Assembly (NCBI GenBank): GCA_006384855.1
Contig: VCJN01002744.1
Coordinates: 248,001 to 312,000 of the forward strand
Length of the DNA stretch: 64,000 nucleotides
Source of the DNA: Tetraselmis striata
Lineage: Eukaryota; Chlorophyta; Chlorodendrophyceae; Chlorodendrales; Chlorodendraceae
Direction of reading: 5' to 3'
The notes beneath the pieces were generated by a model. The model did not search any database. It was not told the origin of the DNA and saw only the letters and a program-made list of their open reading frames with translations. Positions 48,301 through 59,030 of the stretch are shown in pieces. The number at the start of each line of letters is the position of its first letter. The stretch's first letter is position 1. The translations under genes and the position numbers were made by a program.

Positions 48301-49463
48301 TAGTTTCGGGGCGCCCCGCCATCATCAATTCATCAGCACTGTTAGAGCTCGACGGACGCTATATTGAGCTCCTCAATCTAGCTTTCCGGCGGGCGACCCC
48401 GCCGTTGATGACGCTACGAAGAACGAAATTGCGTGCACGTCGGCGTATACTTGACTGATACAACGGGTGTTAAAGCGGGCGCCGCTATCTACGGCGTAAC
48501 CTAAAAGTCTTTGAGTGGAATCTGTTCGGAGTCGGGTCTAAGGCATTCGCTGCTCTTCGATAGTACGTACGGAATATCGATGAAACTAGAGCCGGCACCT
48601 CAGACTGGCTGAAACTACTGTGCGGCAGGGGCCACTTCGAGCAATGCAAACCCGGTGTGTACAACCCAATTTAGTGGGCTGGCCCAGTCCCCCCCAAAAT
48701 AGTCGCTACCTGTAGTCATTTACGCATAGTATCCGTAGGCGTAAGAGTTCCACTGTTGCCAGTCCTGTCCCGCGGGCGGGAAAAACAGTAAGGATTAATC
48801 CTTACCTCCTTACAGATAATCCTTAGCCACATATGGATATATTACATACCTGTACCTTCCAGAAGAATCCCCAGCAAACAATGACATGACAGGCCAGGGC
48901 TGAAGGGCCCCCGTAGCGACTGATTTGGACTCATGGTTCCGGCGGTACGAGTACCAGTACGAGTCTACTGCTGCGAGTAGCAGGTGGTTAAGGTATTGTA
49001 CCGCCTTGTAAGGATTTACTAGTCGATACGCTCTCCCTGCAACCAAAAAGTTAAAATTAACTACAGTAGTCGATATGGATATCATGACTGAGGATAAGCC
49101 GCTGAAGATGTGGCGAGTCGGTTCCAAGATATGCTTTTTATTCCGCCCCCGTGACATGACTGGCAACAGTGAAACCCTTGCGCAGCGTCCCTACGACGAC
49201 GGCCATTAATTAAGGCAGCGATCCAGCTAACACGGAAGAGATCTGCTCTGCCGACTTCGGATAGACACCACACAACGTGGCGGCGTGTCGCAGGCGCAAT
49301 TTGGATACCGTGAGTTGGATTATGCCGTTGATAGCATCTGCCCGCCATAATTGCTCATGTATAAGAAATACACGGGTATGAGAGCTGCTGTAGTCGTCTC
49401 GAAATACACATGAAAGGAATTCAGATGTACTACAGCAGTACGTAGCGAATATTATTACATCAG
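45387..49463. other. Gene-free, repeat-bearing interval
   Basis: No firm gene. It holds a decayed inverted copy of the family A/B head (about 46120-46200), a 21-bp G run at 47130-47150, and GAATTCA-rich repeats at 47175-47310 with a related patch near 46255-46300. A 175-codon frame at 47346-47873 lacks family motifs. TAGCGAC-type motifs occur at 46033, 48703 and 48912. Confidence 0.45.
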
Positions 49464-49622
49464 GCGGGCTTTAACAAATGCGCACCACAAACAGAACTAA
49501 CAGGAACTATGAGAGCTACCATGGCGGTTCCCGCCTCTGTTGGCCCGTAGCTGGATTTCCTTCTGGATTTCCTTCTGGATTTCTGTGTGGATTTCTTGAA
49601 TGTTGCGTCTAGCACATGTAAT
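49464..49622 (+). mobile_element. Short element, family A (head plus tail only)
   Basis: Begins with the shared head TGCGCACCACAAACAGAACT and goes after ~40 bp directly into the family A tail (GGATTTCCTTCTGGATTTCC, CTTGAATGTTGC, TAGCACATGTAAT). It looks like an internally deleted copy, defining both ends of the family. Confidence 0.65.
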
Positions 49623-49744
49623 CATTTCATGAGAACTAACAAGAACTATCCTCAAAACGGGTATGCTGGCAAGCTCTTGTCTGCGTAGCGCCGCCGTTTC
49701 TCCTTGCTAATCAACATGGCACATGCGCAGACAACGTTCTTGGC

Positions 49745-50045
49745 GGGGTTGCGGCTGCGCGCGCGGCACGTGATGGTGCTCCTGCGCCTGCGTCACGTCG
49801 CTCGTCGGCCTGTGTTGCTATGACCCGGGTAATTGGCTGCAAGCGTCCTCGCCGCGGTTGATAGCCTACCCCGGGGCGGTGGTCCCCTTGGTTCCTGGCA
49901 GCTTGGCGACCTCGTGGTTCCCTTGGCTCCTCTGTTTCTTGGCTCCCTAGCCTCCTGCTCGACCTTGGTTTCATGCTTATGTCTCTCTTTTGCTGGCAAC
50001 CTTTCATAGTTGTCGTTAGTTCTGTTTGTAGTGCGCATTTGTTGT
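49745..50045 (-). mobile_element. Dispersed element, family B, inverted copy
   Basis: Reading on the minus strand: the same head (TGCGCACTACAAACAGAACT), then AACTATGAAAGGTTGCCAGC and AAAAGAGAGACA. GGAGCCAAG-type purine-rich repeats follow, then the block CACCGCCCCGGGGTAGGC and a GGGTCATAGCAACACAGGCC end. It is about 85% similar by eye to 52256-52620. The frame NYERLPAKERHKHETKVEQE is kept in both copies. Confidence 0.72.
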
Positions 50046-50049
50046 AGTC

Positions 50050-50440
50050 CTAATTTAGTAAAAGATCAACACAGCAAGCCGCCCAAAAACGGCCCGCAAC
50101 CCGCACGGGGCGGGATGGATGAGTGATGCGCGCACGGTGTAGAGTCCGGACCACGCGTGCATGTGTGCGAGGGTGATTCACGGACGTGCAGTGCAGCTTC
50201 GGCAACGGGAAGGCTAACGGATCTGCGCCGCATGTTAGGGCACGCGGCGAGCAAGCTTTCGAGCCGCCACCAAGCTCAGGACCCCAACGAAACCTCTTGC
50301 GAGTAAGGCCTCTTGATGAGCCCCGGTGGCGCACTGAGTGCCTTGTGATGAGAGGGAACCTCGATCCGCAGCCAGGCATGCGACACCGCGCATTGTTATG
50401 TACACTACACTGCTGTACTTTGTACTGCGGGAGCCGACGA
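50050..50440 (-). repeat. Dispersed repeat family C, copy 2 (inverted)
   Basis: Matches 33060-33390 and 52800-53120. On the minus strand it encodes LAADRGSLSSQGTQCATGAH then GVLSLVAARKLARR before a stop. It directly abuts family B at 50045. Confidence 0.7.
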
Positions 50441-50799
50441 AGGAGCGAAGAACTGGCGACTGAGGCGGACGAGAACGAGTACAAGCCAAGCGAAGTACGA
50501 GTATGAGCATTGCGAGTGCGAGTACAAGTGAAGGCGAAGTACTGGTACGAGGACGACGAGCGAGGCGTCAGTACGAGCGACTACCAGGCGAGTAGTAGTG
50601 CATGACAGTATTACGAGTACCCACATGGGGTGCGAGTAACCTGTACTTACGCATGCGTACCAGCCGCATCAGGACTGTCGGACGCGCTGGTGACTTTGCT
50701 ACTAGCGGATGACATCATCTAGCGTAATTTACCGAGCGCTGCCTTAGGAGCGTATTAGCAGTAGGTACTAGAACCTACTGGAACCATCTAGAACGCTAT

Positions 50800-51190
50800 A
50801 ACATTTGTTGTGCTGGGGCGGGAGTTCTACATTCGGCGGAAGGGGGCGCGACCGAGGTGGCGGATTTGGCGTTGGGAGGCCCGCGTCGGTTGCCCGCCCG
50901 TGGCGTCCCGTTCTGGGTTGAACCCCCTCACTTCCGCTCCTTGCAGCGAGATCTCTTCAAAGCTCCCCTCTTGTCGACGCCTCCACCTCACATTTGGCCT
51001 AGTGCCGCTATTGGAGTGGCCGGGGATTGTGTGTTTGGGAGAGCGTCCCTACTGTGTGGAGTTGCGGCTGGCGGGTGGCGATGCCTGGTCAGTGGCTGCC
51101 ATAGCGGTTCCCGCCTCTGGAGCCTGTAGCTGGATTTCCTTCTGGATTTATGTATGGATTTCTTGAATGTTGCAGCTAGCACATGTAATA
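50800..51190 (+). mobile_element. Family A element with one satellite unit
   Basis: Contains one unit of the 16.6-17.6 kb array in opposite orientation (ACATTCGGCGGAAGGGGGCG, GCCTAGTGCCGCTATTGGAG) followed by the tail GGATTTCCTTCTGGATTTAT and CAGCTAGCACATGTAAT. It shows the array and the dispersed tail belong together. Confidence 0.75.
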
Positions 51191-52255
51191 ATAATTTATG
51201 CTTGCACGTAATCACACTTACTGGCGCGGTACAATCACGAACAATATCCGGGGCAAATTGGTACTTCCTAGAACATGTAGTCGGATAAATCGCTTTGTTA
51301 GATAAATGACGTGGTATTCATGACGATTCGCTGCGAGTGCCGGTGTGGTTATACGAAGAATGACCAACACAGTGCTATTTATGACCATAATACTTACCAC
51401 TGCCCTATCTTAACTAAATCGCGATCCTGACTTATGTCATAACCCGTGCATTAAAAGATCGCGGCCGTAGGATCTATGATGACGATAGTACTCGTTAATC
51501 GTACGATCCAGATCTCATAATGATTTGGGAAACCAAATCGCTATTTGGTCATCGCGAGTGTTCGGATTGGTGGTCAAATCAAGAGCTCTAGTAATTCGGA
51601 GTAACCTCGGCAGCGAGTGTCCAAATCACTCGCGTTTCCTATCTAAATGCGTAACGGTCGGTACGTCAAAGAGCCTAGGATGGACGGCGAACATGCGTCC
51701 ATCGTTCATCGCACGGCTCGCGGCTTTCGTCTATAACTAACGAACTCGCCGCCGCCCACGGGTAGCCCACGTGCGTCCCGCGCCCCACCCGTGGCACACC
51801 CATTACCCGGCCACCATTACCCGTCCACTGCGTGTTCGGCCGCCTACATTGACGCGACCGCCTCAACCCGAAAGTCAGTCAACGTTTCTCGCCTAGGGGC
51901 TATGGCTAGCGTACAGAAAGAGAACCCACTCGTCGCTATGATCCCAACCGATGACGATGAGGAACACATGCGCGGCGTGCAGTCGGACGCGCCCGCCATA
52001 TGTGTGCGCCAATTTGAGCGGCGCCATGGTGGTAAGCGGCTGCCACTACAGGTGGGCCGCGGCGCAATGCGATACCGTCAGTGAGTACGGACACAATGTA
52101 TGCGTATGGGCGGGGCTCCGAGCCGCAACCCACAACCTATATATATATATATATGGAGCAGCGGGGAGGAGCGGCTACCGTTACGTTTGGATGGCGTCAT
52201 CTGTCGAAATCGCGAGATGTGCAAACACGGTCGCTATTTTACAATACTTACATCA
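51191..52255. other. Gene-free interval
   Basis: No gene supported. It includes a short TA dinucleotide run at 52138-52153 just before the next family B copy. Confidence 0.45.
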
Positions 52256-52620
52256 GTGCTTTAACATATGCGCGCTACAAACAGAACTAAAAAGCAACTA
52301 TGAAAGGTTGCCAGCAAAAGAGAGACAAAAGCTTGAAACCAACGGTCAAGTGGGAGGCCAGGGAGCCAAGAACCAAGGAAGAGCCAAGGGAACCAAGAGG
52401 TCGTCAAGCTGCCAAGGAATCAAGTAAGGGGCCAAGGGAAGCACTGCAACCAAGGAACGATGAGAAAGACCGAAAGGGGAACATGAAACCAATGGGAATC
52501 ACCGCCCCGGGGTAGGCCATCAGCCGCGGCGAGTACGCTTGCAGCCGATGACCCGGGTCATAGCAACACAGGCCGACGAGCGACGCGACGCGACGCAGGC
52601 GCAGGCCAAATAGCAACACA
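52256..52620 (+). mobile_element. Dispersed element, family B, direct copy
   Basis: Head TGCGCGCTACAAACAGAACT, then the conserved frame ALQTELKSNYERLPAKERQ, purine-rich AACCAAGGAA repeats, the CACCGCCCCGGGGTAGGCCA block and an end with GACGCGACGCGACGCAGGCG. The copy at 49745-50045 matches through most of its length. Confidence 0.72.
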
Positions 52621-52799
52621 CGGTCGCTACTTGGTTATAAATTATTGGATGCATTCCTGCATGCTATTCTCGTACGGGCGAAAGCAGGTTTCCAAATCAG
52701 TGATTATTTGGTTAGGATAGGACGGCGGTTAGCACACGGGTATACCGCCGTACTGGTGCCGCCGTAGGCGGTACCATCATCGTATTGTGGAGGTACCGG

Positions 52800-53120
52800 T
52801 ACGACCGGTACCGGTATCGGGGTGCCCTCTCATCGCGGGGCACTCGGTGCATCACCCGGGCTCACCAGGAGGCCTTGCTCGCAAGAGATTTCCTCGGGGT
52901 CCTGAGCTTGGTGGCCGCTCGAGAGCGCGCTCGCTGCCTCATCAGACGGCGCAGATTCGTCTGCCATCCCGTTGCTGAAGCTGCACAGCACGTCCAAGGA
53001 TCACCCACACACACGTGCACGCGTGGCCCGGACTCGATCTGAACCGTGTGTTCATCACTCATCCTTCCCGCCTTATGCGGGATGCGGGCCGCTTTTAGGC
53101 GGCTTGCTTGTTATTTTTCT
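52800..53120 (+). repeat. Dispersed repeat family C, copy 3
   Basis: Best open copy: RGALSSRGTRCITRAHQEAL then GVLSLVAARERARCLIRRRR and a further ~30 codons before a stop at 53042. The 3' block GATGCGGGCCGC follows, as in the other two copies. Confidence 0.7.
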
Positions 53121-54055
53121 AATTCTGGGGAACTGCCTTTTTTGTAATTCACACAGGTACGTGCTGGTACATGGCCATCCAGCGGCACATCCCTATTGTT
53201 TTTAAATACCGAATCATCAATCATCATGGACACACATACATTCAATTCAATTAATAATATGTGACGGAGATGGCGCGTATGACTCGGCAATTCTATTCTG
53301 TGGATAAACACCGCAGAAATTTGCAGTAAGCATGGCGTCGATGCAAATAATGGCATTGAACTTCAGCCGGGTATCGGCGCCAAACAGTCAGCACCGAGCA
53401 GCTTCTCCCCGACTACTGCTGATACTCTACCGATACTTCTCGCCACTCATCCTGCACATTGTTCTGATGCAAAACGTCACGACGTCCACAAACAGCAGAT
53501 AGATACGAATATTCGGCCCCGCAAGTAGGCCTGGGTCTGCAACAAGCAAGGCTCCAAGGGCCATGAGTGGTGACGTGCGGCTGAGATTATCCAGTGTTAG
53601 GCACCGGTACTGATTACAGGGCAGGGTAGTACTGTGCTACAGCGACCTGTGGCCGGTATCCGCCCCCGGAACTGGAGGCGGCGGGCGCCGATCGTGCTGC
53701 TGTGTAAGGATTAGTCGTAGTACAGTATCTGAATCGTGTCTTATCGTAGCCAGGTCGTAAATTGATATCGTAGCTATCTAAATACCCGTGTACGGATACC
53801 GGTACCCCGACGCGACTATGTGGTGTCGAGTTTATCCGCCTGCTCGTCACAACTGTAAAGTGCAAACCGGTCCGAGTGCGAGTGGCAGTAATACTACTTT
53901 AATACTAAGTGTATAGCATTATAACGGTAGGTGTTGAGTGTCTGAGCACTTTGCCGGTGTAGCAGGAGTGTCTACTCGGTATTTCTCGGTACCAAACAAC
54001 ATACTGACCTACAGAGTGATGCCATACGACGTATACGTTGAATTTTTACATAAGG
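53121..54055. other. Gene-free interval
   Basis: No gene or clear repeat identified. Confidence 0.4.
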
Positions 54056-54300
54056 GCTTTCACAAAAGCGCACTACAAACAGAACTAACAGCAAACGACG
54101 TATACGTTTTGTCTTCTGGTCGACTCTCCACGGCAACGCTATTTACGGTGAGTAACAGCGTGCTGCTGTAAGCCGGCATCTGACGACCAGTCATAGCATA
54201 CATAAGTACATGTGCTAGACGCGACATTCAAGAAATCGACACAGAAATCCAGAAGGAAATCCAGAAGGAAATACAGCTACGGGCCAACAGAGGCGGGAAC
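54040..54300. repeat. Family A head (+) facing family A tail (-)
   Basis: GCGCACTACAAACAGAACTAAC at about 54069 is the head in plus orientation. GTGCTAGACGCGACATTCAA through CAGAAGGAAATCCAGAAGG (54212-54280) is the tail in minus orientation. Head and tail are opposed, unlike 49464-49622, so this is either two truncated copies or an internal inversion. Confidence 0.6.
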
Positions 54301-54379
54301 TGTCATAGTATATGACTGTCATAGTCATACTATGGTGTCATAGTATATATGAAAGCGGGTGGTGGCAACCTTGTAGTTG

Positions 54380-55125
54380 TTAAGACCCATGTATGTACGA
54401 AAATGCCATGTATATACACATGGCATGGTCAAAATGCCATGTGTATACACAAGGGATTTAGGTGCCTTGTGTATACACATGGCATTACCTTGTATGCCAT
54501 GTGTATACACAGGTCACTTGCATGGACCTGTGTGCACACAAGTCATTTTGACCACGACTTGTGTATACACATGTCACTTGAAATCACCATGTGTACACAC
54601 AGGTCATAGAATGACCCTAGTGCGAACATCGCTGCCTTGTTTGTACACATGTCATATGACATATGACCCAAGTACATGTTTTCACCCAGACCATTTCACA
54701 GATGCCCCATGTGCAAACAAGGTGTCGGGTTTTAGTAGCTATCATTGGTGACCCGTGTACACACATGTCATTACGGTATCGACCTGTGTATACACGGGTC
54801 ATCAATGATACCTAAAACCCGACACCTTGTACACGTAATGACATGTGTGTACACGGGTCATGATCACTTTGACCTGTTTGTACACGAGTCATAAAAAGTG
54901 ACCTGTGTGTACACGGGTCACAGTGAACATGACCCGTGTACACACATGCATGTCATTACGGTATCGACATGTGTATACACAGGCAAAATAATGACTTGTG
55001 TGTACACATGCATGTCAATTAAAAATATGACCCGTGTATACACATGTCAAATTGATGACATGCATGTATATACACAGGGCGACTTGTGCGTGTGTACACA
55101 TGGCATTTTCGTACCTGGGTCTTAA
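54380..55125. mobile_element. 746-bp foldback element of GTGTATACAC palindromes with TTAA ends
   Basis: Both ends start with TTAAGACCCA in inverted orientation (54380 and 55125), followed by GTACGAAAATGCCATGT. The inside is an array of the 10-bp palindrome GTGTATACAC, seven exact copies plus many one-base variants. Each copy is flanked by TGACC/GGTCA or ATGACA/TGTCAT arms, so every unit is itself a hairpin. The middle is again inverted: AAGGTGTCGGGTTTTAG (54719) pairs with CTAAAACCCGACACCTT (54812). A direct internal copy of TCATTACGGTATCGAC is at 54768 and 54953. TTAA at both ends fits a piggyBac-like target site, but no transposase is present. Confidence 0.85.
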
Positions 55126-55488
55126 CATAGTGAATCATATTTGTGTTCTCGAAACATTGAAACCTCTCGTCTTTGCACCACTATTGCACACCACCTTTGT
55201 TTGTTATCTCAGTTTCCATACGGCGGAGACTGTCGCACCCGCGATTTTCTGGGAAATCGTTGGCTAAACCAAGACATTAAATCGTCACATACAACCTTGT
55301 AAAGGATCCGGACAAGTGACCTCCTGGATCGTAGCCAAGGCTCCGAAAAACTGATGGAAGCAATACTAAAAATCCGAGCATGCCATATATAACATATAAT
55401 ATATTACGAACAACCGCATTTATAGCCATATATCCGGTTCATGCATGGGCACCCGGTACAAAGTCTCGGTACACAGTACCCGGTTCAC
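55126..55488. other. Gene-free interval
   Basis: Holds a diverged copy (55145-55240) of the segment at 24215-24312. No gene. Confidence 0.45.
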
Positions 55489-55744
55489 TGTCCGCTCAGT
55501 TGAGCGGTCGTCTTATATCCGAGAGGTCTCGGCGGGTTCGTTCGATTCGTGGTCGATGTATTTCGGTAGTATCGGCCCGGCGCGCGCGTGTCTCGGGTTT
55601 ACCCAGTTGATGCATGAGCCCTTCGGGATTAGAACGAGGCATAGATTGTCTAAGGGCTATGCCGGGCCTACGGCCGCAATTGGCGCAAGGTAGAGGTCAT
55701 TCAAGTGGTGGGGCGGCTTAGGCTGATGTCCCTCGGCGAACGTT
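55489..55744 (+). mobile_element. tRNA-derived SINE, copy 3
   Basis: Head GTCCGCTCAGTTGAGCGG with a B-box-like GTTCGATTCG, then the same body as the other copies (GATGCATGAGCCCTTCGGGA, GCTATGCCGGGCCTACGG, AATTGGCGCAAGG), ending CGGCGAACGTT. Small insertions make it the longest copy. Confidence 0.78.
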
Positions 55745-57411
55745 ACGGCGGGCATCCGGGTGTTGGCACCGGTGCATATGGCGATGCGAGTATCGATCTC
55801 GGCCTCTCGGGCAGCCGAGAATACGTACGGGTACAACTAACATTCAACATCAACACCGTCCAACATTTCCAAGACGTCGTGGAGGAAGGCGACGGAGTTC
55901 GGCCCGACGGCGACATTCTCAAAGGTTATGTTGACAGTCATGATGCGCGGTCTTGCCCCCGCCTCCCCGCCGCCTTGCGACACCGTTGTTGTCGCCTTGA
56001 GTGACCCAAAGAACACGGCCGACACCGCGCAAGAGTGCACTTCATTTATCGACGATAACCTCTACTCTCGACAAGCTAAGAGTGCTACAACACGTGGGCC
56101 AAATTGTACACATGCATATGGGAGCTTAGCCGTTCGTACGGGCGCGCGACAATATTGGAGCAAAAAGGCATGCGCGGCAAAGTATGACAACCATGCGCGC
56201 CGAGAGAGAAGCACCTCGACAACAACCGGAAGTTCATCAACATCGAGCGCATGCGCGTCGCACCATGGTGGCATCCGGTTGGCGCATCGCATCCAAACGT
56301 AGCATGCGAACGTGGCGTTGTCGGTAGCATTCATCCATTCTTACACATCCATAGTAGTGTGGTAGGCTTCGGCCGGGAGGGGAAGGGGTAACACTTACAC
56401 ACTGCATTCATGTGAGGTTTCGTAATTGACTTATCTTGCGCATGTACCGCATGTAGCAATAGGTTGCTGGCCCGCATGACATTGATATCACAACCCCATG
56501 GCATCTTCTGCGGTTAAGCACTGCTTTTGACAGTACTTTCTGGAACCTACTGTAAGGATTGGATGAAGCAGGAGAGGAAATATAAGAAGGGGCGCTGAGG
56601 GGGGGCGGGGGGGGGAGGGGCACCTTAAACAACAATTCAACTGTACATGTACCTGTCGTAGCGGTTGATTTGCAGTGATATCGTGGCACCGATGATCGAC
56701 GAATAAAAAAGTGATTTAACCCGTACAGGTACCCGTACTGAGTACCTCGTAGAATATAAGGTCGCGCGAATGCGGACGAACTACCACGACTATAGGTAAG
56801 GATTAATACCTGTACGACCCACCGGAAAGATAAGTACTGTACAGATAACCGCTACATGCATGGTCGCTCTAGTCGCCACAGCAACAGGTACGGTACCTGT
56901 ACCCAGGGCTTATCACATCGCAAGGCAACACCACCTGCTACATCCGCATCAATCCCAATAGAACCCAATCTGTTTTTGACCTTGAGCGTAGCTACCCCAC
57001 ATAGTCGACGACCCTCCGCTTCCGACAGCCCTCTACTGTGCATTTGCATAACATCGCTGAGCTACCGGTACACACGCGTTACCGCGGTCGCTGCGGCCTA
57101 CGGGTCTCGACACCACCCGGCTACTGGAGCGCGACGTTTGTCAAGAAAGCTTCTTCCTCGGCTGCTGTCACCTATCGCCAGCTCGGCGCGGCTCGTCAAG
57201 CCCTTCCAGCTGGGTGTGCTCGAATATCCTCACGGCGGCGATTGATCGAGCAGAGAACTCACGGCAGTCCGCGCACTTCGCCCTGTAAATCCCTGTCTCT
57301 GTGCGTCGTCCACGGCACGAGGCTGATCGCTGCCTCGGGAGTCGGAATCGGGCAGCGCAATTCACGAGGCCCTCACCTCCACCGCCGTGACCTGCGAGTC
57401 TCAACTTCAGA
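55745..57411. other. Interval upstream of the TIGR01589-like gene
   Basis: No coding exon could be supported. The last few hundred bases may be 5' UTR or an intron of the next gene, because an acceptor-like TCAACTTCAG directly precedes its ATG. Short G runs lie near 56600-56617. Confidence 0.4.
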
Positions 57412-57903
57412 ATGGCAATGCGTAACGAGACAGGATGCTCATCGGACGAGGGGATCCGATACGAATCACGTGTGCTCACCAAACGGGGAACTGCACCTGA
57501 GGTGGTTGATCGCGCTGACCTAGGTACAGGCCTTGTCGGGGTCCCGCGGGGCGAACTGTCAGGCAGTGTCTCCTCCGGCGACTCGTGCTGCATCTCCTCA
57601 GCCGTGGACTGTCTGACATGCGAGGCGTCTTCCCCTTCTGTTGTCGAACAAGATGGCTGCTCTCCGTCTGTGTTTGATCTTCCGAGCCCGCCCGCAGCTC
57701 GTGACGCCGTCGAGTATGTGCAAGGCTTGCACATGGCGCTGGAGCACTGCATCCTACGCCGGCTTACCCTCGAGCAGTCCGTCGACTGCCTCTGCGAAGT
57801 TGGCTGGCACCCGCGGCTATGCCGCCGCGTCTGGGCGGAGCTTGCCGCCCAAAACCGGTCGTTTTTCGCGGAGTACGAGAGGCAGTGCCTGGTTCAGTGC
57901 TAA
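57412..57903 (+). CDS. Small protein with TIGR01589-like plant domain
   Basis: A 163-residue open frame. The first ~100 residues are Ser/Glu-rich and look disordered. The last ~60 form a domain: YVQGLHMALEHCILRRLTLE, then WHPRLCRRVWAELAAQN and RSFFAEYERQCLVQC. The pattern 'VQ-L-x-CL-x-x-x-VV-L...P-F-LVW-L-E-N-FF-AY' is that of the uncharacterised plant domain TIGR01589 (A_thal_3526). Function is unknown in any organism I can name. The ATG follows an acceptor-like CAG-A, so the frame may be the last exon of a longer gene; I saw no clear upstream exon. An overlapping minus-strand frame is treated as a shadow. Confidence 0.62.
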   Translation: MAMRNETGCSSDEGIRYESRVLTKRGTAPEVVDRADLGTGLVGVPRGELSGSVSSGDSCCISSAVDCLTCEASSPSVVEQDGCSPSVFDLPSPPAARDAVEYVQGLHMALEHCILRRLTLEQSVDCLCEVGWHPRLCRRVWAELAAQNRSFFAEYERQCLVQC

Positions 57904-59030
57904 CGATGTGGAGCACGCACAGCCTCCTTCTCGCACGGACAATTGACTCCCCTGTCGACTTCAGGATTGCCATAGAAGCACTTCTCCCTGCTACCCGATT
58001 GTCGCGCATTTCAGCTACGGCACCATAATCCTGTAACTTCCTCGAGTACCAGCTTCACGGGTGTGTATGCGAGCCGCCACTTGCCGCCTGCTGACCAGTT
58101 GCAGCCATTTCGTGCATCCTTGTTATGCCGCGATGCTAGTGCTGTAGGGTGGTTTCTCGCAGGTCAGCAACAAGCCGACGAAGGAACCCATCCCTTTCTC
58201 CGCGCGCGTCGTTACTATCTGCCCATATTGAAACATCGTCGACATGCTTGATGTACCGCTAAACATTTACAGCTGTGTGTGATAGGCGTCGTTGCTGCAG
58301 ATGGTCTCAGCTGTTTTTTGTGCAACGGGTGAGAAGATTTTCGCTGTTTGTAACAGCGTTTGTGAGTATTCATTTACTTATCAAAGCTTGCTACGGGCGG
58401 CACCCGTAGAAAGTCGAGACTGCTGTAATCCTATTATATGCTGGTTGGGAGGAATTCCGAATAGCTACTACGGGCAATCCGTACTCACACCCTGTCTCGC
58501 CTGGTCGAGGTTGCGGTGCTTTGTCGGCCCGCCATTTTCACCCGTAGCTGCACATACGACGCCACTCGTAGCACCACACGCAGACCTATCGACAAGCTGC
58601 CCTGCGCTAAGACTGCCTGTAACACCTCTGGTATGCCCACCTAAGCACGAGGATGCTGTTTCTCTCGCCCGGAACGTGCGCGAGACAGGAGGGTGGGGCA
58701 CCTGCGTACTGCAGCCTGGGAAAACTCGTGCTTGGCAGACGTCTCCGTGCTGATGACACCTGTCGGCAACCCAACACCCTGAGCGACGTTCACACCCGAT
58801 TGCGTTGCAGCCGACGTACTCCAGAGGTTATCAGCACAACCACTCGCGGGAGCAGCATCTTCGGGAGACGGGTTCCGGGAGGTGCACTGGTTACACGGCA
58901 CATGCGTCCCGTGACACATGCGCAACAAGACCGGATTTGATTCTAGACCGGAGTTGAGACTCCGTCCAGTCCCCCAACTCAATATGCAGCTAGCAGGGCA
59001 AGCCACCAGGGAGCTGCACTCTGTCACTGC
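57904..59030. other. Gene-free interval
   Basis: Convergent 3' ends: the TIGR01589-like gene stops at 57903 (+) and the phosphatase stops at 59031 (-). No gene in between is supported; minus-strand frames here are uninterrupted but carry no recognisable pattern. Confidence 0.45.

Noticed and set aside
54395..55110. CRISPR-like array of repeats
   Set aside because: Units are palindromic, of unequal spacing and enclosed by inverted ends in a eukaryotic genome; no cas genes.
57168..57752. 194-codon minus-strand open frame
   Set aside because: Shadow of the TIGR01589-like coding region, which carries the recognisable domain.
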